Below are positions 46,256-56,985 of a stretch of DNA of 64,000 nucleotides, in pieces. Below the pieces are notes generated by a model, which ran no database searches, was not told the DNA's origin, and saw only the letters and a program-made list of their open reading frames with translations. Numbering within the stretch: position 1 is the first letter of the stretch; each line of letters opens with the position of its first letter. Source of the stretch: Apostichopus japonicus (lineage: Eukaryota > Echinodermata > Holothuroidea > Aspidochirotida > Stichopodidae); the NCBI RefSeq assembly GCF_037975245.1, contig NC_092576.1, forward strand, positions 33,458,611-33,522,610. The letters are read 5' to 3'. Made by a program: the position numbers and the translations under genes.

Positions 46256-46959
46256 AGGTAGTTCCAATAGGCATTTTTCAGAGTATTAAAAATCATACGC
46301 AGTTTTGTATGGTGGAGTATAAGGATCGCGAGATACAATTTGTGTCAAGGAAAGCGTGGTTAATTTGACTGATTAAAGGTCAATTTTGCCCGAGATTTTT
46401 CAATTTTTAGGTCATTCACAATCACAGGAATGTATGAAAAGTCCTAGATAAACTAGAGTGCGACAGTCGGAAATTCCGATTTTCCAACTATCGTCAGTTT
46501 TACCAAGTTTTTTTTGGGGGGGTGGTTGGGACACCCCACCCCCTCTAGCGAAGTCCATGCCTCCCCCATATCATAATTATATATTTGCCCTGAAAATATA
46601 CCTTGCCGTAGTTGGGGCACCACCCCTATCTTGTTCTGGGTGAGAGTTAAGTGTTGCATATGTACCACAGTACATGTTGGTATTGATGCAAAGCATCTAT
46701 TGGTGGGGTGTAATTTGATACACCAGGGGAGGATCCAGGGGGGTGGGGGTTTAAACCTCCCTTGAGTTTTCTGAATTTAAAAAAACACCTTCATTTGTAC
46801 GCAGTGCCCTCCTATTTCACAGGATCCACACAGAGCCAGTATAGATCTACTCAGGATCGAGTTGAAGATTGTAATTCGAGTGATTTTTCCCAGGGACACA
46901 CCCTCCACTTAGACCTTTCCCCTACCATTCCAATTTAGCTGAGAGTGAACACGAAAACT
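46256..46959. other. transposon debris, no gene
   Basis: G-run/C-run pairs at 46508-46545 and a CAGGGGAGGATCCAGGGGGG start at 46724 look like further hAT-type ends. No partner ends or target duplications found. Confidence 0.35.
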
Positions 46960-47200
46960 CCACTTAAAAGTGTTTCAAGGAATCGGTGGGGCCAGAGATC
47001 CTTTTCCTGTGCAGCTTCAAAATTAAGGAATTACTTACGTCAATCAGTAATACTGGTCAACAGCCTTGGAACCTTCAAGATATATCTAAAAACTTACCTG
47101 TTCCAAATTCCATATATGTAATCTTTTTTCTGCAAAGCACCATGAGCTACTTCGGGCGGATACCGGCGCTATACAAAGTGTCCATTATTATTATTAAATA
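46960..47200 (+). pseudogene. LINE 3' end, C-terminal ORF2 residues and tail
   Basis: One frame at about 47010-47140 reads FSCAASKLRNYLRQSV, then LGTFKIYLKTYLFQIPYM and a stop. This is the conserved C-terminal motif (AAPKLWNSLP ... FKK.LKTYLF) of CR1/L2-like elements. The 3' end GGCGCTATACAAAGTG leads into an ATTATTATTATTAAAT tail at about 47187-47198. Everything upstream is missing. Confidence 0.65.
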
Positions 47201-48137
47201 TTTTAGGGTTCTGTTGCCCAGTGTCCTTGCAATTATGACTGTCAGGGTCTCTGCAGAGGCACTGATGCTCCCATTTTGGCTGCTATTGGGTTGCCATTTT
47301 GTAAAATTTGCTAGCGCTCCACGCCAACCAATGGTGGCGCTTCGCTTTATAGTTACTACTGTCATTTTAATTTTGCTGAGTGTACATGCACGGAAACCCG
47401 ACTTATCTACACGGCTAGGTGGTTTTATTTCTGCTGGTGTTATAAGCTGGCCTGCTTTTTTGCAAAATAGTTCCCGGCAACAAATGGTGGGGTCCTGCTT
47501 TGATGTGCAACTGTCTGCAACATCATAACCTATTGTTTTCTACTGCCCACTCCTGCACAGATGCAAGAAATCGTTTAGCAAGTAACACCAGTTCTATTAC
47601 CCCCCCCCCCCCCACAAAGTCGTGAATCCCTTTAGGGCCCACCCAGACACACCCACACTCTGTTGGAAAAAATCTATTCAGTTGGTAGTTTGGAGTTTCT
47701 TCACCCCTAATCATCTGATCCTAGCTACGTCCCTGATTGGTTGTCCACAGATGATTGTGCAATATTATGGGTAGGTTTTGAAGTAAATTAAACAAGAAAT
47801 GTGAATTTTAATATTCTGAACATATAATGGGCTTAAAACCTTGAAAAGTGGAACTGATGGGTATTGTAGGCCGCGACGTAGAATAACCTACAAAAGCAAT
47901 GATCCACGGGAGATGAGATGACGTCAAACATGATGTGGGACGGGTGATAATCTTCAAAAGGTTATGGATGAAAACAAATATTGAGAAATACTTGGTTCTC
48001 AGGCCAAAGTGTACATCTGGTTGGTCATCTCATGCTCTGGAAGTGCCATTTCCGGTAATCTGGGGGGTATCAAAATCCAAAAATTTCTTGTACGCTCCGC
48101 ACCAACCAAAGGTAGCGCTCCGCTTAGATAGTAATTT
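47201..48137. repeat. two related short repeats and a hAT-like end
   Basis: The segment near 47275-47350 (GCGCTCCACGCCAACCAATG, GGTGGCGCTTCGCTT) recurs in diverged form at 48045-48130 (CGCTCCGCACCAACCAAAGG, TAGCGCTCCGCTTAGATAG). A CTAGCTACGTCCCTG end sits at 47720-47735 and a C15 run at 47600. These are typical parts of non-autonomous DNA transposons. No intact coding frame; the 180-codon frame at 46986-47528 runs through this debris. Confidence 0.5.
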
Positions 48138-49238
48138 GTGCCGGGACAACTACCCCCGGATATACACCCCAAGGCCAAAAAACCCCTAGGATAAGTACCC
48201 CTGAGGCAATAACCACCAGGACAAGTACCCCTTGAGAATTACCATCGAGGACTTTTACCCCCACCCCCCGGCAATAACCTCTGGGAAAACTCCACATGCG
48301 CAAATACACCGGCACAGATACCTCACCCAGGTTACTACCCCAACTATACCAGAATGCACCCAAGTACCCCCCCCCCCCCCTCGAGCCTGTGAACAAAGCA
48401 CACCTTTAGCTGGTGAACCCTGCAGTACGAAAGCCCATTAGGGCCATGAAAGCAAATTTTCTTAATCTGATATATAAGATTATTTTTCTGATGTAACCAA
48501 ATTTCATAGTGCAATATAAAGCGCTATACAAAAACTTACATTACATAACAAATCATCAAGTAAAATTACTCAGACGAAAACTTAAAAATGGTAAGTCGCA
48601 ATAAGCCAGAATTGTTCGGAGATTAATTATACAGAATAGTGTCACTATAACTAATAGTAAATTAATAATTACTACCATCAGTGACTAATGCCCGACCCCC
48701 CCCCTCCTCATGCTTCTTCAACTGCCATCCCAACCTATCTTGCCCAGGGCCTCGGTCCATTGACAAACACTATCGAGGAGTTTTGGGGGCTTATATATGA
48801 AAAGGTCGAATCTTTTTAAAAAGTCAGGAAGTTAAGTGCCAGGGAACACGACGACCCTAGTGGTGCCTGTTTAACCGGCACCCTGACCCAATTGAAAATA
48901 TCCTCTCGCAGTTGCCCGAGGGACCAGGGTATATCTTTAGGCCCCCGGGAAACTAAACTCGAAAAAATACCTGCATATCTGTCGCTGCATCCGTCCCCTA
49001 TAGTTAACGGCATGTGTCCAGAGGGATACTCGTCCTGCGGTATTTATCCGGGGGGTAATTGTCTAGGGGGTATTCGTCCGATGAGGTAGTTGTCCAGGTG
49101 TGTAGTTTTCCGGGGGGGTTTTTGTCCTCGGGGGTAATTGTCTGGTGGGTATCTGTCGGGGTGGTAGTTATCCTGGGGGAATTCTCCGGGGGGTAAATGT
49201 CCGGTGGGTAATTGTCCAGGGGGTATTTGTCCGGTCAC
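48138..49238. mobile_element. third GACAA-N-TACCCCC fold-back element
   Basis: The ends are GTGCCGGGACAACTACCCCC and, inverted, GTGACCGGACAAATACCCCC, a 20-bp inverted match with two substitutions. The left arm is about 48138-48370 and the right arm 49020-49238, with the same ~15-bp unit as the elements in the duplicated units. The conserved core AGCCCATTAGGGCCATGAAAG is at 48431. The middle is longer than in the other copies and includes a LINE-tail-like AAAGCGCTATACAAAAACTT (about 48517). It is independent of the 5.3-kb duplication, showing that the fold-back unit is a dispersed family. Confidence 0.75.
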
Positions 49239-50211
49239 GCTGGAACCTAGTGAGGGTGCTACAATGAGAAGCATGGGAGCCCATATAGTTCCTCAAACTT
49301 ACATTGGGCATGCAAAATTTTGTCTCTGATGTGCATATGAAGCCAGTTTTTTTCTCTAAGTACTAAATTAACATTTTATTTGACGAGCTAGAGATATGAC
49401 CATTACTTGATAACTACACATGGTAATCAATATCTGGCTTCATGCATTAATGGCAAATTTTTCAACAGAGGTTCTCTGAAAATTTGAACTGAATAGATTA
49501 AACTGTTGCTCAGTTATGGAAATTCTGCTATAAATACAACAACATAGTTAAAGCTGAGGAAAAACAAAGAAATACTTAAGCAGCACTGTGAAATTATATG
49601 TGTAGAACAAAATGACTCCAACATAAGACTTAAGACCTTATGTCTTTCTTCTTTTCTATTTATTTCAATAATTTACAATTCAAATTCATTAATCTGTACA
49701 AATTTAAATTCATAAAAACTATTAGAATTAAATTAAATGCATCATTATTGAAATAATTAGTAAACAAAAAACAACACAGAACCCTGAGCACAGACACCCT
49801 GAGAAGTACATAGAAATACACATTAAGATCCACATACATAATAAAACAGACAATCATTGCTCTAAATCAAACAACCCCCTTCGGCCTACAATTGGCACAT
49901 AACATAACAAAAATTACCCCTAATTAAAAGGTTCATTAACCAATTAAAGACAAAAAAACACAAATCTCTATGACTTGGAGTGTAATGTAGTTGGAAGTTT
50001 CTACGGCACATGACAGTATAGATACAGCTAACATGCCTGTATGTATACTGTCATAAGCCGTTACAGCAAATTGACAAGCAAAGAGGCAGTGAGGTAGCAG
50101 TTGGATAATACAGCTTAACTCATTGACAAATTATTGACAAAGTTATGATGGCTGACAGTGGCTACACATCTCAGTAAAGTATATTCCCTTCCTGTCTTCT
50201 CTCGCTTTAAT
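49239..50211. other. intergenic or 3' UTR-like, nothing recognised
   Basis: AT-rich sequence. If the minus-strand exon at 51764 is real, part of this could be its 3' UTR; no polyadenylation site was singled out. Confidence 0.35.
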
Positions 50212-50281
50212 TTTGTCCTATGTGGGTTTAACTATTGATCAACTATTCAGTAAGAGGGTAGGTGAACCCACATAGGACAAA
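50212..50281. repeat. perfect 17-bp inverted repeat
   Basis: TTTGTCCTATGTGGGTT at 50212-50228 and its exact complement at 50265-50281, with a 36-bp loop. It lies right at the edge of the 204-bp tandem array. It could be a MITE relic or an RNA hairpin in a transcript. Confidence 0.8.
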
Positions 50282-50329
50282 GAGAGAGACAAGGAATACA
50301 CATCACTGGGATCTGCAAATTAAGAAGAA

Positions 50330-50945
50330 AAAGGAAAAAGAAAGAAAAAATCTAAACTACTGGCAGGGAGGTGATCTCCACGGCAACAAGACGGTGTATT
50401 TACAAGCCGTGTTAGTTTTAGCTTTGTACATGCAGGGGACAGGGGGAAGCTTTTGTATTTACAGCAAAGCAATGTAAAGAGAAAACAGTACAATGGAAGG
50501 TACAATGACAAGACAAACACTTCAATTAAAAGAAAAAAAGAAAGAAAGAAAAAATCGAAACTACTGGTAGGGAGGTGATCTCCACGGCAACAAGACGGTG
50601 TATTTACAAGCCGTGTTAGGTTTAGCTTTGTACATGCAGGGGACAGGGGGAAGCTTTTGTATTTACAGCAAAGCAATGTAAAGAGAAAACAGTACAGTGG
50701 TAGCAGGTACAATGACAAGACAAACACTTCAATTAAAATAGAAAAAGAAAGAAAGAAAAAATCTAAACTACTGGCAGGGAGGTGATCTCCACGGCAACAA
50801 GATGGTGTATTTACAAGCCGTGTTAGGTTTAGCTTTGTACATGCAGGGGACAGGGGGGAAGCTTTTGTATTTACAGCAAAGCAATGTAAAGAGAAAACAG
50901 TACAATGGAAGGTACAATGACAAGACAAACACTTCAATTAAAACA
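50330..50945. repeat. 204-207-bp tandem repeat, three copies
   Basis: Units begin at about 50351, 50555 and 50762 (TCTAAACTACTGGCAGGGAG and variants) and are almost identical. Each includes GATCTCCACGGCAACAAGA, GGTGTATTTACAAGCCGTG, a TACATGCAGGGGACAGGGG block, TATTTACAGCAAAGCAATG and an AAAGAAAGAAAA junction. Unit lengths of 204 and 207 are multiples of three, so the minus strand is open for 205 codons across all copies (Ser/Cys/Leu/Phe-rich). Codon phase is retained because of repeat length; there is no protein-family evidence. Confidence 0.85.
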
Positions 50946-50994
50946 AAGAAGCTATTGCATTTACAGCAACAAGTCAAATGAGAAAAAAAGGTTC

Positions 50995-51395
50995 AAGACC
51001 ATGAGAAGACAAGGACTAGACAATACCAGGACAAAGACTAGACAATACCAGGACAAGGACTAGACAATACCAGGACAAGGACTAGACAATACCAGGACAA
51101 AGACTAGACAATACCAGGACAAGGACTAGACAATACCAGGACAAAGACTAGACTAAAACAGAACAAAGACTAGACAATGCAGGACAAGGACTGGACACTA
51201 CCAGGACAAAGACTAGACAATACCAGGATTGAACGATAACAGGGCGATACCAGTTTGCACAGACAATACCAGCAGACAAGACAAGACAAGCACTGGAAAA
51301 TACCAGAACAAGACCTTTATATTGATATTGTCCAGTCCTTGTCTTGTCCTGGTATAATCTATGCAAACTGGTATTGTCTAGTCGGGACAACAATA
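50995..51395. repeat. 22-bp minisatellite with inverted counterpart
   Basis: About nine units of GACAATACCAGGACAAGGACTA (two variants, AAGGACTA and AAAGACTA) run from 51017 to about 51230. Degraded copies follow to 51300. At 51325-51392 the same words appear inverted (GTCCAGTCCTTGTCTTGTCC, GGTATTGTCTAGTC), so the end of the array can fold back on itself. Unit copies are contiguous, with no spacers. Confidence 0.85.
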
Positions 51396-51763
51396 CAAAC
51401 ACATATATTGCACATTATTTAGTACTGGCACAATAGACATCCTATTTGAAAGTAGCCATTGACATTTGAAAAACATTTTGAATAAAATTTGTACAAAATA
51501 ACAATTGTAATGTAAATGAAAAGCAAATAAATCACTTAACAATGCACCATAAAACCAGTTTTAAAAAAAAAGTTATCGTGAACAATAGCCCATGAAGATA
51601 ACTCAAGAGCTAATATAGGCTGTGCGGCACTATAAGAGAAATCAACATGGCCTAACAGTGGTTCACAGCAGCTTAGGAACTACTGACGGGTGGGGGGTCG
51701 CTGGCCCCCTCACCCCAGAAACGCACATAAGCGGTGCGGTGGGAGGTGTGCACTATACATGAC
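51396..51763. other. spacer, possibly 3' UTR of the minus-strand exon
   Basis: No feature of its own is recognised. It contains GGTGGGGGGTCGCTGGCCCC near 51690, a short G+C-rich patch. Confidence 0.35.
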
Positions 51764-51852
51764 CTAAACTGAAAGCATCCTGAGATTCAGAACAGTTCGG
51801 GCATCCAGATGGCAGATGAACACCTCTCGGTCAAGGATTGGGTGATCAGTGC
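51764..51852 (-). CDS. possible terminal coding exon, unknown product
   Basis: On the minus strand a TATTTTGTAG acceptor precedes base 51852, and the frame then reads TDHPILDREVFICHLDARTV and LNLRMLSV before a TAG stop. The composition is clearly protein-like. The frame remains open upstream to 52066 (ASVTNGEWVVYFVG just before the acceptor), so the exon may be longer than the acceptor suggests. I do not recognise the family. The tandem-repeat-rich DNA to the left would then be 3' flank. Confidence 0.35.
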
Positions 51853-52069
51853 CTACAAAATACACCACCCACTCCCCATTAGTGACGGAGGCTAGACTAA
51901 TAAGATATAAAATGTACAGCTGATATATGTGACAGTAGTCACAATGGACATTAAAGTTTCTAAAACTGTACAAAAGATTTATAACAATGGCCCAATGGGC
52001 ACTAGGGTCTATTGATGAAAGGAACTCAAATGTGTTGTATATGTCATCAACCAATATTATCATCATACC

Positions 52070-52867
52070 AACTTCAGTTGATACAATATGACACTGTCTC
52101 TACTGAATATTCATAGTATCACACATGGTCAGGTACCATTCAGTAATTCTTATACTAAAGTATATGATAATACAAGAGCCCAATGGCATTATCAAAATTT
52201 GGTCCAGAAAAACTGTTGGTTCACAAGATTTGGACCAAGAAAAAGTAAAAAAAGTCATAAAATCGTACAAAGTATTTTAATAAAATAACTTTTAACTTAA
52301 TAAAATAACTTGATCAAATTTAATCAAATAAGACTTTTCAGGTATGTGAGGATATGACGTCACAGCTAGTCTGATTTCAGCAGTTTCTACACAATCAGAT
52401 AGAACTTTAATCTACACAATCAGATAGAAACTCCTAAGCGGAAAATGAATTGGAATACTTTCTTCACTATTGGGTTCTTTTATTGTCCTCTTTCATATAA
52501 GATAAACATTGTGACACCTGATCTATCCTATAAGTATAACTGACAGGAGTTCTGGGATTGCTTTGAATAGCTATTAGCAGATTAACCCTGCAACTCAAAC
52601 CATTGCATAAATTCTACCCGAAGGGCCACTTATTTTAGATTGTTAAAACCAACAGCTACCAGTCTAGGTTGCATTCGTCACTGTTACTCTTTTGACAAAT
52701 GACCTGTAATTGATCATGTTGGGTTATTTTTATACTCAAATATGATCTCAATGATATTGTCATATTTACTTTTTATATTTCATTGGTACAAAGTATCAAA
52801 ACCCTAATACAGACCAAAGGACGACCGGTACCTAAAAATGGACAACCGGGACCTGTGATCCCTATTA
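52070..52867. other. intergenic, nothing recognised
   Basis: AT-rich; only small slippage duplications, such as ACACAATCAGATAGAA twice at about 52390-52430. Confidence 0.4.
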
Positions 52868-53250
52868 CCAACTTTTGCACTTATAAAGAACACATATTTC
52901 TATCGGGTCCTCTGGGACCAAGTATCTCCTGTACGGAAGCAGATATGGACCTGAGAGTTGCAGATTTGGGATCCTGGGCATGGATATTTCCATGTGACGT
53001 CATTTTGACGAAATCCATTTTTTTGGCAAGTTTGGCAAAAACTGCAAGGGGTACACCCCTTATGGCTTTTTGGGGTGAAAATAATTGTTGTCGCTAAGAC
53101 GGGCAATGTGTATCACTTCTAGTTGTTCTTGACAAGCTGATTACAAATCTGAAGTTTATTTTGGGATTGGGTGTTGTGTGGGGGGCGTAGGGGCCAAAAA
53201 CCTAGGGAGGGGGGCACAGGCCCAAGTGGGTGTCCCCAAAAACAACCAAG
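52868..53250 (+). repeat. ~380-bp direct repeat, copy 1
   Basis: Shares long blocks with 53957-54335: CCAACTTTTGCAC, CATATTTCTATCGGGTCCTC, GGAAGCAGATATGGACCTGA, TTTTGACGAAATCCATTTTT, AAAACTGCAAGGGGTAC and TCTGAAGTTTATTTTGG. The two copies are about 1.09 kb apart in the same orientation, diverged by many substitutions and small indels. Stop codons in all frames rule out a conserved exon. Confidence 0.8.
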
Positions 53251-53956
53251 GTAAGGGGCTATGCAGAGAGGAGTTGCATATTAGGGTTAGAGGAAACCAT
53301 GCCTACAGTTTCAAGACATAGTTGACGCTTCACACGCGCCCTGCAAGAGCTAGGCCCCTTCAAAGGGGACAAATCATGTGGACATGTGGTAAAAAGCTGA
53401 CATTTAGGAGACAAGTAGCCTCGGACTTGAAATTGGCAGTGCACCCACCTACATGTGTCTACTACTCACTACTGATAACTTGGCCTGTTTTAAGTTCGGG
53501 TAAAAAAACTAATCAAATGTTGACGTAGGCGCAGGGGTCCTTGTATAGGGTACAGTAGCTACAGTACTACCGGTGAAAAACGACTATTTTTGAGGGGGCC
53601 TCCAAAACATATAGACTATACCCCCTTCCCAATAATAAATGCTACCGTATGAGTTGTCTACACGTCCCTAGGACTCTCGTCTCCCACGTAACAAAAAATT
53701 AGCCCTTTCACATACCCTCAGTGGAAAGGACGGGGTACCAAAAAGAGGTACTTTTTAAAACTTTTCAAGACAAAAACACCTATTTTTGGCACAGATAGAA
53801 ATCATATAGACAAAAGGCCTTTTCCGGTCAGATAATTACACAAAATTTGTGTATGACAATGACGAGGGTGTCTCCTACTCCACATCAAAATTTAATGTCG
53901 ATTGGTACTTCAGAGAGGAGAGGAGGGGGGTGGGGGTTGACAAGAGGGAGTTTTCC
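53251..53956. other. spacer between the direct repeats
   Basis: No gene recognised. GGAGGAGAGGAGGGGGGTGG at about 53918 is a purine run just before the second repeat copy. May be part of a longer repeat unit. Confidence 0.35.
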
Positions 53957-54335
53957 AACTTTTGCACGTATGAAGAGCACATATTTCTATCGGGTCCTCT
54001 GGGACCACGTATCTCCTGAACGGAAGCAGATATGGACCTGAGAGTTGCAGAATTGGGATCCTGGGCATGGATAACATCATGTGACTTCATTTTGACGAAA
54101 TCCATTTTTTGGGCAATTTTGGCAAAAACTGCAAGGGGTACTTACGGTTTTTTTGGGTGAAAATATTTTTTGTCGCAAAGACGGGCAATGTGTATCTTTT
54201 CTGGTAGTTCTCGACATGCTGATCACGAATCTGAAGTTTATTTTGGAATTGGGTTTTGTGTGGGGGCTTTAGGGGCAAAAAACCACTGGGAGGGGGCAGG
54301 GACCCGAAATTTGGTGTTCCCAGAACGAACGAATA
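53957..54335 (+). repeat. ~380-bp direct repeat, copy 2
   Basis: Second copy of the block at 52868-53250, same order of words. It ends near GGGAGGGGGCAGGGACCCGAA. Confidence 0.8.
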
Positions 54336-54850
54336 ACATCTCATCTGGTGCTACTTGGGGCGCTGAATATGAATCTGAGATTATTTTGGCGGTTCAGAGG
54401 CGTGGGGGTGGTGTGGGCATTTAAATGCCTTAATGGCGCATGCTACTGACACTCTGTGCTGGATGTTTGGCCTTTTTATTCAAACTTACCCCCTTACCAC
54501 TCGGAGAAGTGCCACACCTAGGAGTTTCAATCTACTTTGGGAAGGGGACACCCTAGCGGTGGAACCCCGAAAAGATGGCCGTATTGGGACCACCCCAGTA
54601 ACTATGGTAACGCTCCAAATTAGAAAGGTCAGGATTTCCTAATACATAGTAACACTAATTATTATGACCTATTTGGAATTTTTTCAAAAAGACCAGTATT
54701 GTCATAGAAAGACTACACTAACCACTGCTGTTTTCCCATTAACTGCAATCGTTCTAACCTAAAGCCTTGGAGAAGGTCTCCGAAAGCTTTAAAATGTCTT
54801 AGATAACAAACAGTATCGTGTTTCAATAAAACTCAACTAAGAGATGCATG
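54336..54850. other. intergenic, nothing recognised
   Basis: No supported gene; short frames only. Confidence 0.4.
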
Positions 54851-55080
54851 ATTTGTTAACTGAATAGAGATTTCAAACATAACAAAAACTCCAGGTTAGT
54901 AGCATGCATTGAACAACCATACCAAAGGACTGGCCATCTCAGAATCATTCTAGTAGACCCTTCTAGTAGAGCACTAGTAATCAGGCCGTCTGCTGAGTTT
55001 TGTACACGTTGGAAGCTATCAATGAGCGATGGTGGCACAGACTGCAGAAGAGAATTACAGTTATATATCTAATTTTGAGG
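54851..55080 (-). pseudogene. LINE ORF2 fragment
   Basis: The minus-strand frame reads YNCNSLLQSVPPSLIDSFQR, then VQNSADGLIT. It matches the pattern [DY]CNSLLyGlP...lLqRVQNaAARLit that follows the reverse transcriptase in CR1/L2-like elements. The same motif appears as LCNALLNG...KLQRVQNTA in the element at 24221-24682. Upstream and downstream parts are missing. Confidence 0.45.
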
Positions 55081-56985
55081 TAACAATTGTCTGGACAAGC
55101 AATGCACATGTTTCTTCAGTAATGTTATGATGTATGCGACCAAATTCCAATATTCCTAATGGAGAGATAACTGCCTTGAAAATAGTATTTATATAGATAG
55201 TATTTAGACTGATTTTTATACAAGTTTGAAATACACCTATTTTTCCTTTGTAGTAATTAAAGCGAGTAAGAAAGCAATTCTTCCTTTGCTTGGTTCAATT
55301 AGACATGAATGTCTTGTTTATGTACTAGCCAACCATAGTTTAAGATGTTTATTCCAGTATATTTTACTGTCATTTACTAATACAGGACTCATTGTATGAG
55401 TTTCATTAAACTCAGGCTACTGTTGGACACACTAATTTTACAATTTTAGTAACTTCTCCAAAAATCAATTACAGTACATGGGTGTGCACATACAAGACAC
55501 ATATCGCAGATTTCTTTACCTTTTCATGGAATCAAAAGTGTATTCCAAATATCCATGTAGCTCTACGCATACTCAATGGTCATCTCTATGTGAACTCTAT
55601 CTTGGCCCATTTTCATGCTCTCTGTGTTATTGCCATTTGTGGCCTGCATCTGCAAACTTGGTAGGAGATGTGGAGAAAAGAGTGAGTGTAATGTATACAA
55701 TTACAATTATATAATTATTGCTACACCTTTATGCTCAGGAGACACATATGCAAGTATGCAAGGTATCGCTTTAAATATACTCCAAAAAAAAGGTGTTTCT
55801 ACTGATCCATTTTCTGATATCCTGTCACATCTACTGCCAGCATCATCAACATATTTAAGATGAGCGAGCAAGACTTTCAATTTTTCTTTAATAGTATAGA
55901 TCGACTCTAAGTGCACTGCCACCTTGCACAATGTAAACTATTAAGTAGGGTCTTGTGAATTGCAAATAGTAGTCAAGACCAGCTCACTAAATACACAGCT
56001 TAACAAATTGACATAAGAACAACAGTTTGAATAACAATACTTTGCAAGAAAGTTACCAATTAATTAATGGCATTTAGTTGTGTCTATGACCACATGGTGT
56101 GCCATTTCAATAACTTCAACAGTGACGAAAGACTAAAGAGACATTTGGATAAAAGAAACAGTTTTTTTATTATGTTTGAAAGGTAATGTGTAAAAGAACA
56201 TATATTGTGTGCAATGACACATAGAATGAAAAAAAAAATTCACACTTTTAAGGAACTGACAGTATGGGGCTTAGGTTGGACAGACTGGTTTCACCAAAAC
56301 AAGGAAAAGGGAACTGTCTGCAAAGGTTCCTACAAATTAAGATATTTGATTATTCTCAATTTCCTTCTTCTTGTCACACTTTAGAGTTTTATTATGCAGA
56401 CATATGCTTTAGTGTTTAGATACTGTACTTGTTTTGCTGCCAAAGAGTTGGCAAATAAACTATTTGGTTACCTCCTTCCTCTCTTCCCACGATACTTGCT
56501 ATCAAGTTATTTTGACTGTATGAACACTCACCATACAGATGTTCTGGTCAACTGTGTGTACCATTTTGTACTATAGGAACAGTAGCTGGACACCACTATA
56601 TCTGACCATCTGTGTGGATACCATTCTGTAGGACAGTACCTTGGGACTACAAATGCCATCATCATCAAGTTCAATCACCTGTTGCAAAAGACATTTAACA
56701 CTGTTGAGAAATAAATAAATAAATATGATATGGAATTAGCAAACTGTATGAAAGGTACTGTACACACTGTATGATTTGCAGAAGCAACTTGTTTGGTTTG
56801 TTCTGAAAGAGTATTTTTCATTGTACTAAAAGCATACGAACAGTACATACTGGAAATCCTCTACGGAAGCAACCACACAGTGCTGTTTACATAATGCCAA
56901 ACATGACCTTCAAGTTGCTCTTCACGCTACTTAAAATTAAATCCTCACATTGACAAACTTTCGTATCATCTTATCTGTCATTAAG
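55081..56985. other. intergenic, nothing recognised
   Basis: About 1.9 kb without supported exon or repeat. Confidence 0.45.

Noticed and set aside
46986-47528. 180-codon frame
   Set aside because: It crosses a LINE 3' end in the wrong frame, then hAT-type debris; no single protein family fits.
45683-47735. One 2-kb hAT element from the two CAGGGACGTAGC ends
   Set aside because: Flanking 8-mers differ and the interior contains an unrelated LINE end; probably two separate insertions.
50995-51300. CRISPR-like array
   Set aside because: Units are contiguous without spacers and the setting is eukaryotic; it is a minisatellite.
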